Of a stretch of DNA of 64,000 nt, positions 51,043 to 61,825 are shown piece by piece. How positions within the stretch are numbered: the stretch's first letter is position 1; every line of letters begins with the position of its first letter. The notes beneath the pieces are model-generated. The model was not told the DNA's origin. It searched no databases and saw nothing but the letters and a program-made list of their open reading frames with translations. Origin of the DNA: Reichenbachiella ulvae (GTDB lineage Bacteria; Bacteroidota; Bacteroidia; Cytophagales; Cyclobacteriaceae); the NCBI RefSeq assembly GCF_025833875.1, contig NZ_JAOYOD010000001.1, positions 4,852,501 to 4,916,500 of the forward strand, read 5' to 3'. A program made the position numbers and the translations under genes.

Positions 51043-51510
51043 ATGAGAAAATCGAAACCAAAGAAGAGATATATTCTTCCCGATCCGAAGTTCCAGGACA
51101 CTTTGGTATCAAAGTTTGTGAACTACCTGATGGTGGACGGAAAGAAGAGTATTGCTTATTCGATCTTTTATGATGCGATTGACATTGTAGAAGAAAAGAC
51201 AAGTGAGAATGGTCTTGAAACTTGGAAAAAAGCGCTCAACAACATTATGCCATCTGTAGAGGTGAAAAGCAGAAGAGTAGGCGGTGCTACATTCCAGGTT
51301 CCTATTGAGGTGAGACCTTCGAGGAAAACGTCATTAGGAATCAAGTGGATGATTTCATACTCTCGATCAAGAGGCGAAAAAACAATGAAAGAGCGTTTGG
51401 CTGGTGAGATCATCGCTGCAGCAAAAGGCGAAGGAGCTGCTGTGAAGAAAAAAGATGATACGCACAGAATGGCCGAGGCGAATAAAGCATTTTCACATTT
51501 TAGATTTTAA
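51043..51510 (+). CDS. rpsG: 30S ribosomal protein S7
   Basis: A 155-residue protein that organises the 3' head domain of 16S rRNA. The N-terminal [16 protein letters not shown] and the core [20 protein letters not shown] match the family. Length is that of the short bacterial form. It lies 12 bases before fusA. Confidence 0.98.
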   Translation: MRKSKPKKRYILPDPKFQDTLVSKFVNYLMVDGKKSIAYSIFYDAIDIVEEKTSENGLETWKKALNNIMPSVEVKSRRVGGATFQVPIEVRPSRKTSLGIKWMISYSRSRGEKTMKERLAGEIIAAAKGEGAAVKKKDDTHRMAEANKAFSHFRF

Positions 51511-51522
51511 TCAGAAGAAATA

Positions 51523-53622
51523 ATGGCAAGAGATCTAAGCTTGACACGTAATATTGGTATCGCTGCTCACATCGATGCTGGTAAGACTACCACTACTGAG
51601 CGTATCTTATATTACACAGGTGTCAGCCACAAGATTGGTGAGGTGCACGACGGTGCAGCCACTATGGACTGGATGGAGCAGGAACAAGAAAGAGGTATCA
51701 CTATTACTTCAGCTGCTACAACCGTATTTTGGAATTATAAAGAAAAACAATACCATATCAATATCATTGACACTCCAGGTCACGTGGATTTTACCGTAGA
51801 GGTAAACCGTTCCTTGAGAGTATTGGATGGTTTGGTGTTCTTGTTTAGTGCCGTTGATGGTGTAGAGCCACAGTCGGAGACTAACTGGAGACTAGCCGAC
51901 AACTATAAAGTAGCTCGTCTGGGATTCGTTAATAAAATGGACCGTGCTGGTGCTGACTTCTTGATGGTGTGTAAGCAAGTCAAAGAAAGATTAGCGACTA
52001 AAGCCGTTCCTTTTCAGTTACCAATCGGAGCAGAAGAAGGATTTCGTGGTGTAGTTGATCTCGTAGAGAGAAAAGCTATGGTATGGAATGAAGAAGATCA
52101 AGGTATGACTTTCGAGGAAATCGAAATTCCTGCCGACATGCAAGAAGAAGTAGATCAATACAGAGAAGAATTGTTAGAGGCAGTAGCTGAATACGATGAA
52201 ACTTTGATGGAAAAATATTTCGAAGACCCTGAGTCTATCTCAAAGGATGAAATTATTGCTGCTTCTAGAAAAGCAACTATTGATTTGGCTTTCGTACCTA
52301 TGTTCTGTGGTTCTGCTTTCAAGAACAAAGGTGTTCAGACCATGCTTAACTATGTGATGGAGTTGCTTCCTTCACCTATGGATAGAGAAGGTATTGAAGG
52401 TATAGATCCGACTACTGAAGAAAAGGTGTTGAGAAAGCCTTCTGCTAGCGAGCCTTTCGCAGCTTTGGCCTTCAAAATCGCTACAGACCCATTCGTTGGA
52501 CGTCTATGTTTCGCTAGAGCATATTCTGGAACACTTGATTCTGGATCTTATGTTTGGAACACTAGAACTGACAAGAAGGAAAGAATATCAAGAATATTCC
52601 AAATGCATGCGAATAAGCAAAATCAGATTGATCAGTTTCATGCTGGTGATATTGCTGCTGTAGTTGGATTTAAAGATATCAAGACAGGTGATACATTATG
52701 TGATGAAAAGCACAAGATAGTGCTAGAATCAATGGTGTTCCCTGAGCCAGTAATCGGATATGCGATTGAGCCTAAGACTCAGGCAGATTCTGATAAGCTG
52801 GGTATGGCTATTGCTAAGTTGGTAGAAGAAGATCCAACATTGGTAGTAGAAACAGATCATGACACTGGTCAGACTATCTTGAGAGGTATGGGTGAGCTTC
52901 ACCTGGATATCATCATTGATCGTCTGAAGAGAGAATTCAAGGTTGAGATCAACCAGGGTGCTCCACAGGTGGCTTACAAAGAAGCTATCCAGTCTCTAGT
53001 AGACCACAAAGAGGTTTACAAGAAGCAGTCTGGTGGTAAAGGTAAATTTGCCGATATCGTATTCGAGCTTTCTCCAGTAGATGAAGATTTCGACAAAGTA
53101 GGACTACAATTCGAAAACAAAATCGTAGGTGGTGTGATTCCAAAAGAATTCATCCCAGCGATCGAAAAAGGATTCCAGTCGGCTATGTTGAATGGTCCAT
53201 TGGCAGGTTTCCCATTGGATTCGATGAAGGTGAAATTGTATCATGGATCATTCCATGATGTGGATTCGGATGCATTGTCTTTCGAATTGGCAGCTAGACT
53301 AGGTTTCAAAGAGGCTGCTAAGAAGGCAAGTCCAGTATTGCTAGAGCCGATTATGGCTGTAGAAATTGTGACTCCTGATGAGTACACGGGTTCTGTGACA
53401 GGTGACTTGAACAGACGTCGTGGTATCATGAAAGGAATGGACGTAAAAGGGAATTCACAATTGGTGAAAGCTGATGTGCCGTTATCTGAATTGTTCGGTT
53501 ATGTGACCGATCTTAGAACGATGACATCTGGTAGAGCAACAGCTTCATTGACATTCTCTCACTACGATCCAGTTCCGAAGAACATCGCAGATGAAGTAAT
53601 TAAGAAAGAAAAAGGCGAGTAG
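51523..53622 (+). CDS. fusA: Elongation factor G
   Basis: A 699-residue translocation GTPase. G1 [19 protein letters not shown], switch region [19 protein letters not shown] and NKMD are in order, followed by domains II-V ending with [19 protein letters not shown]. Its place between rpsG and rpsJ is the usual one; no tuf copy follows here, tuf being at 37399. Confidence 0.98.
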   Translation: MARDLSLTRNIGIAAHIDAGKTTTTERILYYTGVSHKIGEVHDGAATMDWMEQEQERGITITSAATTVFWNYKEKQYHINIIDTPGHVDFTVEVNRSLRVLDGLVFLFSAVDGVEPQSETNWRLADNYKVARLGFVNKMDRAGADFLMVCKQVKERLATKAVPFQLPIGAEEGFRGVVDLVERKAMVWNEEDQGMTFEEIEIPADMQEEVDQYREELLEAVAEYDETLMEKYFEDPESISKDEIIAASRKATIDLAFVPMFCGSAFKNKGVQTMLNYVMELLPSPMDREGIEGIDPTTEEKVLRKPSASEPFAALAFKIATDPFVGRLCFARAYSGTLDSGSYVWNTRTDKKERISRIFQMHANKQNQIDQFHAGDIAAVVGFKDIKTGDTLCDEKHKIVLESMVFPEPVIGYAIEPKTQADSDKLGMAIAKLVEEDPTLVVETDHDTGQTILRGMGELHLDIIIDRLKREFKVEINQGAPQVAYKEAIQSLVDHKEVYKKQSGGKGKFADIVFELSPVDEDFDKVGLQFENKIVGGVIPKEFIPAIEKGFQSAMLNGPLAGFPLDSMKVKLYHGSFHDVDSDALSFELAARLGFKEAAKKASPVLLEPIMAVEIVTPDEYTGSVTGDLNRRRGIMKGMDVKGNSQLVKADVPLSELFGYVTDLRTMTSGRATASLTFSHYDPVPKNIADEVIKKEKGE

Positions 53623-53642
53623 TCCGCTAAATAATTATTGAT

Positions 53643-53948
53643 ATGAATCAGAAAATTAGAATCAAACTAAAGTCTTACGATCATAACTTGGTTGACAAGT
53701 CATCTGAGAAAATCGTAAGAGCGGTGAAAACTACTGGTGCAGTAGTAAGCGGGCCTATTCCACTTCCTACTGTAAAAGAGAAATTCACAGTCTTGAAGTC
53801 GCCACACGTAAACAAAAAAGCTAGAGAGCAATTTCAGCTTTGTACTTACAAAAGATTGGTAGATATCTACTCTAACAGTGCGAAAACAGTTGACGCATTG
53901 ATGAAGTTAGAATTGCCAAGCGGTGTGGATGTAGAAATTAAGGTCTAA
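53643..53948 (+). CDS. rpsJ: 30S ribosomal protein S10
   Basis: A 101-residue protein of the 30S head, also the NusB partner (NusE) in antitermination. [19 protein letters not shown] and [20 protein letters not shown] are diagnostic. It is cotranscribed with rpsL-rpsG-fusA and is cut off from rplC by a terminator and a new promoter. Confidence 0.98.
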   Translation: MNQKIRIKLKSYDHNLVDKSSEKIVRAVKTTGAVVSGPIPLPTVKEKFTVLKSPHVNKKAREQFQLCTYKRLVDIYSNSAKTVDALMKLELPSGVDVEIKV

Positions 53949-53969
53949 TTATTTAGACTGGTATAAGTC

Positions 53970-54003
53970 AAAAGAACCAGCATACGCATGTTGGTTCTTT
54001 TTT
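53970..54003 (+). terminator. Terminator after rpsJ
   Basis: AAAAGAACCA / TGGTTCTTTT (10 bp) with an inner CAT/ATG pairing in the loop, followed by T-run. It separates rpsJ from the S10/spc gene series. Confidence 0.88.
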
Positions 54004-54037
54004 GTTGTTATAAGTATCCAATATTTATAGCTAAAAA

Positions 54038-54068
54038 TTTGAGAGAGAGTAGATTATTACTATCTTTG
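54038..54068 (+). promoter_or_regulatory. Promoter of the rplC-to-secY unit
   Basis: TTTG (54038-54041), 19 bases, TATCTTTG (54061-54068), then CAGTCCTTTT. A hairpin CTTTT-GCCG-AAAAG (54074-54087) would form the 5' end of the transcript, about 40 bases before the rplC ATG. Confidence 0.88.
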
Positions 54069-54128
54069 CAGTCCTTTTGCCGAAAAGAGTAAAAGGCGAC
54101 AATAAATTATTGAAAATTTAATACTGTA

Positions 54129-54761
54129 ATGTCAGGTATAATAGGAAAAAAAATTGGGATGACTAGCATCTACAGTGCCGATGGACGAAACGTTGCATGC
54201 ACGCTAATAGAAGCTGGTCCTTGCGTGGTAACGCAAGTTAAGAACGACGAGACTGACGGCTACACATCGGTACAGCTTGGTTACGGTGAGCGTAAAGAAA
54301 AGCGTACGACTAAAGCCTTGAAAGGTCACTTCGCGAAAGCGAAAACTACTCCTAAGCAACACGTGGTTGAGTTTAGAGACTTCCGAGTTGAGTTTGAAGG
54401 AGGTGTACAGTTAGGACAATCCATCAGTGTTGCAGATGTTTTCCAGGTTGAAGACTTTGTAGATGTGGTAGCTAACTCTAAGGGTAAAGGTTTCCAGGGG
54501 GTTGTTAAGAGACACAACTTCGGTGGTGTTGGACAAGCTACTCACGGTCAGCACAACAGATTGAGAGCGCCAGGATCTATTGGTGGTGCTTCATATCCAG
54601 CACGTGTATTCAAAGGCATGAGAATGGCCGGGCGTACAGGTAACGATAGAGTAAAGGTGACCAACCTACAGGTGTTGAAAATCATACCTGAGAAGAACCT
54701 TATTTTAGTAAGTGGATCAGTTCCTGGTCCTAAAAATGGTACAGTAATTCTAGAGAAATAG
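54129..54761 (+). CDS. rplC: 50S ribosomal protein L3
   Basis: A 210-residue early-assembly protein reaching toward the peptidyl-transferase centre. The N-terminal [17 protein letters not shown] and the extended-loop block ([20 protein letters not shown], then [20 protein letters not shown]) are complete. First gene after the promoter at 54038; 2 bases before rplD. Confidence 0.98.
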   Translation: MSGIIGKKIGMTSIYSADGRNVACTLIEAGPCVVTQVKNDETDGYTSVQLGYGERKEKRTTKALKGHFAKAKTTPKQHVVEFRDFRVEFEGGVQLGQSISVADVFQVEDFVDVVANSKGKGFQGVVKRHNFGGVGQATHGQHNRLRAPGSIGGASYPARVFKGMRMAGRTGNDRVKVTNLQVLKIIPEKNLILVSGSVPGPKNGTVILEK

Positions 54762-54763
54762 TC

Positions 54764-55393
54764 ATGAAAGTATCCGTATTAACTAAGACTGGTGAAGATA
54801 CCGGGAGAAAGGTAGATTTGTCTAAGGATGTTTTTGGAATCGAGCCAAATGATCATGCTATCTATCTAGACGTGAAACAATATTTGGCGAACCAAAGACA
54901 AGGTACGCACAAATCTAAGGAGAGAGCCGAGATTGCTGGTTCTACTAAAAAGATTAAGAAACAAAAGGGTACTGGTACAGCTCGTGCGGGTAGTATCAAG
55001 TCGCCTGTTTTCAGAGGTGGGGGTAGAGTTTTTGGTCCTAAGCCAAGAAACTACGATATCGACCTTAATAAAAAATTGAAAGTGCTTGCTAGAAAATCGG
55101 CTTTGTCTTATAAGGCAACTGAAAAGAGCATTTCTGTTTTGGAAGACTTCTCTTTCGATGCACCTAAGACTAAGGACTATGCAGCATTGTTGAATAGCCT
55201 TTCTTTCGCTGACAAGAAAACCTTGTTGGTTCTTAAAGAAGATGATAAGAATGTATTGTTGTCATCTAAAAACTTGAAAAAAGCTCAAGTAGTAGTAGCT
55301 GATCAAATCAACACTTATGATTTGTTGAAAGCTGATAACTTGATCCTTTTGGAAGGTTCAATTGAGAAGATTCAGAACTTATTAACGAAATAA
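54764..55393 (+). CDS. rplD: 50S ribosomal protein L4
   Basis: A 209-residue protein lining the exit tunnel. The extended loop contains KKIKKQKGTGTARAGSIKSP and the following GGGRVFGPKPRNYD. In E. coli L4 controls the S10 operon; no comparable leader structure was recognised here. Confidence 0.97.
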   Translation: MKVSVLTKTGEDTGRKVDLSKDVFGIEPNDHAIYLDVKQYLANQRQGTHKSKERAEIAGSTKKIKKQKGTGTARAGSIKSPVFRGGGRVFGPKPRNYDIDLNKKLKVLARKSALSYKATEKSISVLEDFSFDAPKTKDYAALLNSLSFADKKTLLVLKEDDKNVLLSSKNLKKAQVVVADQINTYDLLKADNLILLEGSIEKIQNLLTK

Positions 55394-55397
55394 GAAG

Positions 55398-55685
55398 ATG
55401 AGTATACTAAAGAAACCAATAGTTACTGAGAAAGTTTCTGCCTTGAATGAGGGAGGAAGATATGGCTTTGTGGTAGATAAAAACGCCAACAAGGTTGAAA
55501 TCAAAAAGGCAGTAGAAAAGGCTTACGGGGTAACTGTAGAGAGCGTAAACACAATGGTTTATGCTGGAAAGTCAAAAACAAAGTACACTAAATCAAAAGT
55601 GGTTACTGGAAGAACTTCTTCTTTCAAGAAAGCGATTGTGAAGGTGGCTGAAGGAGATATAATAGATTTTTACGGAGGAGTATAA
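55398..55685 (+). CDS. rplW: 50S ribosomal protein L23
   Basis: A 95-residue tunnel-exit protein that docks trigger factor and SRP. The start ILKKPIVTEKVSALNEGGRY and the loop KSKTKYTKSKVVTGRTSSFK are typical. It sits 4 bases after rplD. Confidence 0.97.
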   Translation: MSILKKPIVTEKVSALNEGGRYGFVVDKNANKVEIKKAVEKAYGVTVESVNTMVYAGKSKTKYTKSKVVTGRTSSFKKAIVKVAEGDIIDFYGGV

Positions 55686-55696
55686 ATAGTTAAAAA

Positions 55697-56518
55697 ATGG
55701 CTGTAAGAAAATTAAAACCGATAACTCCGGGTACAAGATACAGAGTCGCTCCCGTTTTCGAGGAGATAACTAAATCTACTCCGGAAAAATCGTTGACCAA
55801 ATCCACTCACCGTTCAGGTGGTAGAAACAACAGTGGTAAAATGACTGTTAGAAATATCGGTGGTGGTCACAAGAAGAAATATAGAGTAATTGACTTCAAG
55901 AGAAACAAGCACGGTGTGCCTGCGACTGTTAAGTCAATTGAGTATGATCCAATGAGAACGGCAAGAATTGCCTTGTTGTACTATGCTGATGGTGAGAAGA
56001 GATATATCATCGCTCCTCAAGGGCTAAAAGTAGATCAGACTATCGTGTCTGGATCTGGTGTAGCTCCAGAGGTAGGGAATACCCTTCCACTAGCAGAGAT
56101 TCCATTAGGTACTATTGTTCACAACGTAGAGTTGAAGCCTGGTAAAGGTGGAGCTATGGCTAGAAGTGCTGGATCATATGTTCAGCTTTTGGCTAGAGAA
56201 GGAAAGTATGCAACTGTAAAGCTTCCTTCTGGTGAAATGAGAATGGTACTTGCTGTTTGTTTAGCTACTGTTGGTACAGTTTCTAACGGCGATCACATGA
56301 ACGTGAGACTAGGTAAAGCTGGTAGAAACAGATGGTTAGGTAGAAGACCAAGAGTAAGAGGTGTAGCAATGAACCCAGTAGATCACCCAATGGGCGGTGG
56401 TGAAGGTAAATCTTCAGGAGGTCACCCAAGATCTAGAACTGGTATCATGGCGAAAGGTCAGAAGACTAGAACACCTAAGAAATATTCTAACAGATTGATC
56501 ATCGGTAAAAACAAGTAA
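55697..56518 (+). CDS. rplB: 50S ribosomal protein L2
   Basis: A 273-residue protein near the peptidyl-transferase centre and an intersubunit bridge. [40 protein letters not shown], and the strictly conserved [14 protein letters not shown] (with the catalytic-centre His) are present. Confidence 0.99.
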   Translation: MAVRKLKPITPGTRYRVAPVFEEITKSTPEKSLTKSTHRSGGRNNSGKMTVRNIGGGHKKKYRVIDFKRNKHGVPATVKSIEYDPMRTARIALLYYADGEKRYIIAPQGLKVDQTIVSGSGVAPEVGNTLPLAEIPLGTIVHNVELKPGKGGAMARSAGSYVQLLAREGKYATVKLPSGEMRMVLAVCLATVGTVSNGDHMNVRLGKAGRNRWLGRRPRVRGVAMNPVDHPMGGGEGKSSGGHPRSRTGIMAKGQKTRTPKKYSNRLIIGKNK

Positions 56519-56521
56519 GCA

Positions 56522-56797
56522 ATGGGAAGATCATTAAAAAAAGGACCTTATATAGATTTCAGACTAGAAAACAAGGTTGACACGATGAATGATTCCGGTA
56601 AGAAAGCCGTGATCAAGACCTGGTCTAGAAGATCTATGATATCTCCAGATTTCGTGGGACATACATTTGCGGTCCACAATGGAAATAAATTTATTCCAGT
56701 ATTTGTTACTGAGAACATGGTAGGGCACAAGTTGGGAGAATTTGCTCCGACAAGAAACTTTAGAGGCCATATCAATAAGAAGGATAAAAAGAGATAA
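56522..56797 (+). CDS. rpsS: 30S ribosomal protein S19
   Basis: A 91-residue head protein near the A-site t[41 protein letters not shown] and [14 protein letters not shown] are diagnostic. It is 3 bases after rplB. Confidence 0.98.
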   Translation: MGRSLKKGPYIDFRLENKVDTMNDSGKKAVIKTWSRRSMISPDFVGHTFAVHNGNKFIPVFVTENMVGHKLGEFAPTRNFRGHINKKDKKR

Positions 56798-56808
56798 TTA
56801 GCTGAACT

Positions 56809-57198
56809 ATGGAAGCTGTAGCAAAATTAAAAAACGTACCAACTTCTCCTCGTAAAATGAGGGTAGTAGCTGATTTGGTAAGAGGCCAAAGAGTAAGTAA
56901 TGCCTTGAACATTTTGAAGTTCGAAGCAAAGCAAGGTGCTGGTAGAATAGAAAAATTATTACTTTCTGCTATTTCCAACTGGGAAGCTAAAAATGAAGAG
57001 GCTAAGCTAGAAGAAGCAGATCTTTTTGTAAAAGAGATCTACGTAGATAGCGGCCGAATCTTGAAGCGTTTGAGACCTGCTCCACAGGGTAGAGCTCATA
57101 GAATCAGAAAAAGATCTAACCACGTAACTGTGGTGGTAGATAGCATGAACGCTTCAGCGTCAAAAGAAGGAAGTAACACTGAAAATTCAGAAAACTAA
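56809..57198 (+). CDS. rplV: 50S ribosomal protein L22
   Basis: A 129-residue tunnel-wall protein. The core [20 protein letters not shown] and the tunnel beta-hairpin ([20 protein letters not shown]) are normal. A Ser/Asn/Glu-rich tail ([15 protein letters not shown]) makes it about 20 residues longer than in E. coli. Confidence 0.97.
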   Translation: MEAVAKLKNVPTSPRKMRVVADLVRGQRVSNALNILKFEAKQGAGRIEKLLLSAISNWEAKNEEAKLEEADLFVKEIYVDSGRILKRLRPAPQGRAHRIRKRSNHVTVVVDSMNASASKEGSNTENSEN

Positions 57199-57203
57199 TA
57201 CAA

Positions 57204-57929
57204 ATGGGACAGAAAGTAAACCCTGTAGGACTGAGATTAGGAATCGTTAAAGGTTGGGATTCTAACTGGTATGGTGGTAAGACGTTTCCAGATAAATTAG
57301 TCGAAGACACCAAAATCAGAAATTATATCAACGCACGTATTCCAAAAGGTGGAATTGCTAAAGTTGTTATCGAAAGAACTATCAAGAGAATTACCCTTAC
57401 TATCCACACGGCTCGTCCAGGTGTAGTAATCGGTAAAGGAGGTTCTGAAGTAGATCGTATCAAGGAGGAGTTGAAAAAACTTACTGGAAAGGATCTACAG
57501 ATCAACATCTTTGAGATCAAAAGACCTGAATTGGACGCTGTATTAGTTGGACAATCTATTGCTCAGCAGTTGAAAGCAAGAATCTCGTTCAGAAGAGCGA
57601 TGAAGCAAGCAATCGCTGCAACTATGAGAGTAGGTGCTGAAGGTATCAAGATCAAATGTTCTGGACGTTTAGGTGGAGCTGAGATGGCAAGATCTGAGCA
57701 GTACAAAGAGGGAAGAATTCCTCTTCATACGCTAAGAGCAGATATCGATTATGCGATCTCTGAAGCTGATACAATCTACGGTAAGATTGGTATTAAAGTC
57801 TGGATCTTCAAAGGTGAGATTTACGGAAAAAGAGATTTGTCTCCTAACGTAGGTGCAGCTAGCCAAAGCAGCGGTGGAAACCGTAGATCTGGTGGAAGAC
57901 CAGGAGGTCCTAGAAGGAATAGAAAATAA
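57204..57929 (+). CDS. rpsC: 30S ribosomal protein S3
   Basis: A 241-residue mRNA-entry protein with a KH domain ([20 protein letters not shown]). The N-terminal [20 protein letters not shown] and C-terminal domain [20 protein letters not shown] are complete; a Gly/Arg/Ser-rich tail closes it. It lies 5 bases after rplV. Confidence 0.98.
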   Translation: MGQKVNPVGLRLGIVKGWDSNWYGGKTFPDKLVEDTKIRNYINARIPKGGIAKVVIERTIKRITLTIHTARPGVVIGKGGSEVDRIKEELKKLTGKDLQINIFEIKRPELDAVLVGQSIAQQLKARISFRRAMKQAIAATMRVGAEGIKIKCSGRLGGAEMARSEQYKEGRIPLHTLRADIDYAISEADTIYGKIGIKVWIFKGEIYGKRDLSPNVGAASQSSGGNRRSGGRPGGPRRNRK

Positions 57930-57969
57930 TTTTTGAAACTTCCATTTGTTGGAATAAAGAATTAAGGAA

Positions 57970-58389
57970 ATGTTACAACCAAAAAGAACCAAGTTCAGAA
58001 AGAAACAGAAAGGCAGAATCAAAGGGATGGCTCAGAGAGGGCATACGCTGGCTTTCGGTACTTTTGGTATCAAGTCTTTGGAGCCAGGATGGATCACCAG
58101 TAGACAAATAGAAGCTTCTAGGATTGCAATGACTAGAGCGATGAAAAGGGAAGGTCAAGTTTGGATTAGAATTTTTCCAGACAAGCCTGTGACTAAGAAG
58201 CCTGCAGAGGTAAGGATGGGTAAAGGTAAGGGTGCTCCAGAATACTGGGTAGCATGTGTTAAGCCTGGAACCATTTTGTTCGAAGCGGCCGGAGTTAGTA
58301 GAGAATTGGCTCAGGAAGCATTGAGACTGGCTCAACAAAAGTTGCCTCTTAGAACCAAGTTTATTGTTAGAAGAGATTATCAAGGATAA
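57970..58389 (+). CDS. rplP: 50S ribosomal protein L16
   Basis: A 139-residue protein at the A-site tRNA elbow. [40 protein letters not shown] and [19 protein letters not shown] are diagnostic. Forty bases separate it from rpsC. Confidence 0.98.
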   Translation: MLQPKRTKFRKKQKGRIKGMAQRGHTLAFGTFGIKSLEPGWITSRQIEASRIAMTRAMKREGQVWIRIFPDKPVTKKPAEVRMGKGKGAPEYWVACVKPGTILFEAAGVSRELAQEALRLAQQKLPLRTKFIVRRDYQG

Positions 58390-58421
58390 GGGTTTAACCT
58401 ACCTGATTAAATTATAGCACT

Positions 58422-58619
58422 ATGAAAAATTCTGAAATAAAAGGATTGTCATTAGAAGAGTTGAAGACGAAAGTCGCAGCTGAGAGAGAAAGCTTGTCAA
58501 AGCTAAAGTTTGCTCATGCCATCACTCCCATAGAAAACCCTATGAGATTGAAAGACTCTAAGAAGTTAATTGCAAGGTTAAACACTGAAATCAGAGCTAA
58601 GGAATTGGCTCAACAATAA
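58422..58619 (+). CDS. rpmC: 50S ribosomal protein L29
   Basis: A 65-residue two-helix protein at the tunnel exit. [20 protein letters not shown] and the second helix ending [12 protein letters not shown] fit the family. It lies between rplP and rpsQ as usual. Confidence 0.96.
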   Translation: MKNSEIKGLSLEELKTKVAAERESLSKLKFAHAITPIENPMRLKDSKKLIARLNTEIRAKELAQQ

Positions 58620-58626
58620 GTTCAAG

Positions 58627-58884
58627 ATGGAAACCAGAAATTTAAGAAAAGAACGTATCGGGAAAGTAGTAAGCACTAAAATGGATAAAACCATCACTGT
58701 GCAAGTACTCCGAAAAATGAAGCACCCTATATATGGTAAGTTTGTGAGCAGCACGAAGAGATTCGCTGTACACGACGAGAACAATGAATGTGGTGAAGGT
58801 GATACTGTGAAAATCATGGAAACACGACCTTTGTCTAAAAACAAAAGGTGGAGATTAGTAGAAATTATTGAAAGAGCTAAATAA
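58627..58884 (+). CDS. rpsQ: 30S ribosomal protein S17
   Basis: An 85-residue OB-fold protein. [20 protein letters not shown] and [20 protein letters not shown] are diagnostic. It is 7 bases after rpmC and 2 before rplN. Confidence 0.97.
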   Translation: METRNLRKERIGKVVSTKMDKTITVQVLRKMKHPIYGKFVSSTKRFAVHDENNECGEGDTVKIMETRPLSKNKRWRLVEIIERAK

Positions 58885-58886
58885 CG

Positions 58887-59255
58887 ATGGTACAGCAAGA
58901 GTCAAGACTTAGTGTAGCGGATAATAGTGGTGCTAAAGAAGTACTTTGTATCCGCGTATTGGGAGGTACTGGTAAAAGGTACGCCTCAGTAGGTGATAAA
59001 ATTGTTGTTACTGTTAAGTCGGCAATTTCTTCGAGTAACCTAAAGAAAGGCACAGTATCTAAAGCAGTAGTTGTAAGAACTAAGAAGGAAGTGAGAAGAA
59101 AGGATGGTTCATACATCCGTTTCGAAGATAATGCAGCTGTTCTTCTTGGTGGTAACGATGAGCCTAGAGGTACCAGGATTTTCGGGCCAGTGGCTAGAGA
59201 GTTAAGAGAGAAGCAATTCATGAAGATTGTTTCATTGGCACCTGAAGTGCTTTAA
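58887..59255 (+). CDS. rplN: 50S ribosomal protein L14
   Basis: A 122-residue barrel protein of an intersubunit bridge, also the RsfS site. [40 protein letters not shown] and [20 protein letters not shown] match fully. Confidence 0.98.
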   Translation: MVQQESRLSVADNSGAKEVLCIRVLGGTGKRYASVGDKIVVTVKSAISSSNLKKGTVSKAVVVRTKKEVRRKDGSYIRFEDNAAVLLGGNDEPRGTRIFGPVARELREKQFMKIVSLAPEVL

Positions 59256-59288
59256 GGTTAGGATTCTAATTTGAAAAAATATTAGACA

Positions 59289-59609
59289 ATGAAATTTCAC
59301 GTAAAAAAAGGGGACACTGTTAAGGTTCTAGCTGGTAATTCCAGAGGGAAAACTGGTGCTGTACTAGAGGTATTCCCAGCAAAGTATAAAGCTATCGTTG
59401 AAGGTCTGAATATGGTGACTAAGCACACCAAGCCTTCAGCAGAAAATCCAGAAGGTGGCATCAAAAAAGTAGAAGCTCCTATTCACTTGAGCAACTTGAT
59501 GCTAGTAGACCCTGCATCTGGAGAAGCTACTAAAGTAGCTAGAAAAGCAGGTGATAATGGGAAATTGATAAGAGTATCAAAGAAAACAGGGGAGGTGATC
59601 AATGGCTAA
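59289..59609 (+). CDS. rplX: 50S ribosomal protein L24
   Basis: A 106-residue assembly-initiator protein with a KOW motif ([20 protein letters not shown]). The rest ([34 protein letters not shown]) is normal. Its last 8 bases overlap the rplE start. Confidence 0.97.
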   Translation: MKFHVKKGDTVKVLAGNSRGKTGAVLEVFPAKYKAIVEGLNMVTKHTKPSAENPEGGIKKVEAPIHLSNLMLVDPASGEATKVARKAGDNGKLIRVSKKTGEVING

Positions 59610-60159
59610 TCCTAGATTAAGAACCAAATACGCAGAGGAAATTATCCCTGCTTTGAAAGAGAAATTTCAGTACAAATCTATCATGGAGGTACCAAAGATC
59701 GAAAAGATCTCAATCAACCGTGGTATTGGAGATGCTGTATCTGATAAGAAATTGGTAGATGCTGGTGTTGAGGAGTTGACTCAGATCACTGGTCAGAAAG
59801 CCGTTCCTACATTGTCTAAGAAAGCGATCTCTAACTTTAAGTTGAGAGAAAACATGCCTATCGGTGCTCGCGTGACTTTGAGAGGAGATAAGATGTACGA
59901 GTTCATCGATCGTTTGATGACTGTAGCTCTTCCTCGTGTACGTGACTTCAAAGGAATCAAAGACAAAGGTTTTGATGGTAGAGGTAACTACACACTTGGT
60001 GTGAAGGAACAAATCATCTTCCCAGAGATTTCGATCGATAAAATCAACAGAATTTCTGGTATGGATATCACTTTTGTGACTACTGCCAAGACTGATGAAG
60101 AAAGTTTTGAATTGTTGAAAGCGTTTGGAATGCCATTCGCCGGAAAAAATAATAATTGA
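59602..60159 (+). CDS. rplE: 50S ribosomal protein L5
   Basis: A 185-residue central-protuberance protein that binds 5S r[43 protein letters not shown] and [20 protein letters not shown] are diagnostic. The ATG lies within rplX (ATGGCTAA overlap), so translation is coupled. Confidence 0.98.
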   Translation: MANPRLRTKYAEEIIPALKEKFQYKSIMEVPKIEKISINRGIGDAVSDKKLVDAGVEELTQITGQKAVPTLSKKAISNFKLRENMPIGARVTLRGDKMYEFIDRLMTVALPRVRDFKGIKDKGFDGRGNYTLGVKEQIIFPEISIDKINRISGMDITFVTTAKTDEESFELLKAFGMPFAGKNNN

Positions 60160-60160
60160 T

Positions 60161-60430
60161 ATGGCAAGAGAATCGATAAAAGCCAGAGAAAGAAAAAGAG
60201 AAAAACTTGTTGCTAAGTATGCAGCCAAAAGAGCAGAGTTAAAAGCTGCTGGCGATTACGAAGGATTGGACAAGTTACCAAGAAACTCTTCAAAGGTAAG
60301 ATTACACAACAGATGTAAGCTTACTGGTAGGCCAAAAGGTTACATGAGAAAGTTCGGTATTAGCAGAGTTACCTTCAGAGAGATGGCAAGTGCTGGAAAA
60401 ATACCTGGTGTAACTAAAGCTAGCTGGTAA
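60161..60430 (+). CDS. rpsN: 30S ribosomal protein S14, zinc-free form
   Basis: An 89-residue S14. The start at 60161 ([20 protein letters not shown]) is right because it follows the rplE stop by one base and begins the family; the frame also runs 12 codons further upstream inside rplE. The C-terminal [20 protein letters not shown] is normal. The CxxC pairs of the zinc form are absent, so it is the long zinc-independent type. Confidence 0.97.
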   Translation: MARESIKARERKREKLVAKYAAKRAELKAAGDYEGLDKLPRNSSKVRLHNRCKLTGRPKGYMRKFGISRVTFREMASAGKIPGVTKASW

Positions 60431-60458
60431 AAGAGTTTTTAAAATATAAAATATTAAC

Positions 60459-60489
60459 TAACTTTGCACCCCTGTTAAAAAATAGGGGT
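60459..60489 (+). promoter_or_regulatory. Internal promoter and hairpin upstream of rpsH
   Basis: TAACTTTG (60459-60466) is a good -7 box in the 74-base rpsN-rpsH gap; the -33 region is only T-rich. Directly after it, ACCCCT (60468-60473) pairs with AGGGGT (60484-60489), so the transcript would start in a stem-loop. Confidence 0.65.
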
Positions 60490-60504
60490 TAAAAGTGTAC
60501 TGTA

Positions 60505-60900
60505 ATGACTGATCCAATAGCAGATTATTTAACAAGATTAAGAAACGCCATAAGAGCGAATCATAGAATCGTAGAGATCCCTGCTTCTAATATAAAGAAG
60601 GAGATGACTAAAGTGTTGATGGACAAGGGGTTCATTCGAAACTATAAGTTCGAAGACGATGGTGTTCAGGGGAAAATCAGAATTGCGCTGAAATACAACC
60701 CTCAATCTAAAAAGTCGGCAATTGAGCACTTAGAAAGAGTGTCAAAGCCAGGATTGAGAAAGTATGCGCAGGCTGACGCATTACCTAGAGTATTAAATGG
60801 ACTTGGTATTGCAATTTTGTCAACTTCCAAAGGTGTAATTTCCGATAAGGAAGCCAAGGAGCAAAAAGTTGGCGGTGAAGTATTGTGTTACGTTTATTAA
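60505..60900 (+). CDS. rpsH: 30S ribosomal protein S8
   Basis: A 131-residue central-domain protein of the 30[21 protein letters not shown] and the C-terminal [20 protein letters not shown] are diagnostic. In E. coli S8 regulates the spc operon; here a hairpin of unrelated appearance lies in its leader. Confidence 0.98.
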   Translation: MTDPIADYLTRLRNAIRANHRIVEIPASNIKKEMTKVLMDKGFIRNYKFEDDGVQGKIRIALKYNPQSKKSAIEHLERVSKPGLRKYAQADALPRVLNGLGIAILSTSKGVISDKEAKEQKVGGEVLCYVY

Positions 60901-60910
60901 TTAGAGCAAA

Positions 60911-61462
60911 ATGTCACGAGTAGGAAATAAGCCAATAGCATTACCTCAAGGAGTGGAAGTCAAAATTGACGGAAGCACGGTAAACGTGAAAGGTGCCAAA
61001 GGAAGCTTAGCGAGAGAAGTCGATAGTGATTTTGATCTTGCTGTTGAGGATGGTCAGATTACAGTTAAGAGACCAACTGATCAAAAAAGACATAAAGCCC
61101 TTCATGGTCTATATAGATCATTGATCAATAACATGGTTATTGGTGTATCTGAAGGATATAAGAAAGAATTGGAATTGGTAGGTGTGGGTTATAAAGCAAC
61201 TACTCAAGGTCAAATTCTTGAGATGAACCTGGGTTATTCTCACAATATATTTATGCAGATCCCATCTGAAGTATCGGTTAGTGCAGAGACTCAAAAGGGT
61301 AAAAACCCAATCGTAACTTTGGAATCTACTGATAAAGAATTGGTAGGAGAGGTTGCTGCTAAAATTAGATCACTTAGAAAAATCGAGCCTTACAAAGGAA
61401 AAGGTATCAGATTTGTTGGTGAGATTATTAGAAGAAAAGCTGGTAAAACTGCTGCTAAATAA
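60911..61462 (+). CDS. rplF: 50S ribosomal protein L6
   Basis: A 183-residue protein near the sarcin-ricin loop. SRVGNKPIALPQGVEVKIDG, VGVGYKATTQGQILEMNLGY and EPYKGKGIRFVGEIIRRKAG are diagnostic of its two repeats. Confidence 0.98.
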   Translation: MSRVGNKPIALPQGVEVKIDGSTVNVKGAKGSLAREVDSDFDLAVEDGQITVKRPTDQKRHKALHGLYRSLINNMVIGVSEGYKKELELVGVGYKATTQGQILEMNLGYSHNIFMQIPSEVSVSAETQKGKNPIVTLESTDKELVGEVAAKIRSLRKIEPYKGKGIRFVGEIIRRKAGKTAAK

Positions 61463-61471
61463 TAAATAGAC

Positions 61472-61819
61472 ATGGCAATTACTAAAGAGCAAAGAAGACT
61501 TAGAATAAGAAGAGGCATCCGCAATAAGATTAGCGGAACTGCTGAACGCCCTAGATTATCTGTTTATAAAAGCAATAAAGCAATCTATGTACAGTTGATC
61601 GATGATGTAAACGGAGCTACTCTGTTGGCTACATCTTCAGCTGAACTAGGTACCGCTACTGTGAACATCGAATCTGCAAAAGAAGTAGGTAAGAAATTAG
61701 CGGAAAAAGCTTCAGGAAGCGGAATCAGTGCAGTAGTATTTGATAGAGGGGGATACCCATATCACGGAAGAATCAAGGCCTTAGCAGACGGGGCTAGAGA
61801 AGGAGGCCTTAAATTTTAA
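61472..61819 (+). CDS. rplR: 50S ribosomal protein L18
   Basis: A 115-residue 5S rRNA-binding protein. [20 protein letters not shown], the core [18 protein letters not shown], and the end [20 protein letters not shown] match the family. Confidence 0.98.
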   Translation: MAITKEQRRLRIRRGIRNKISGTAERPRLSVYKSNKAIYVQLIDDVNGATLLATSSAELGTATVNIESAKEVGKKLAEKASGSGISAVVFDRGGYPYHGRIKALADGAREGGLKF

Positions 61820-61825
61820 TTGATT

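Noticed and set aside
60125..60160. Longer S14 starting inside rplE
   Set aside because: The added residues do not match S14, and the ATG at 60161 gives the canonical family start.
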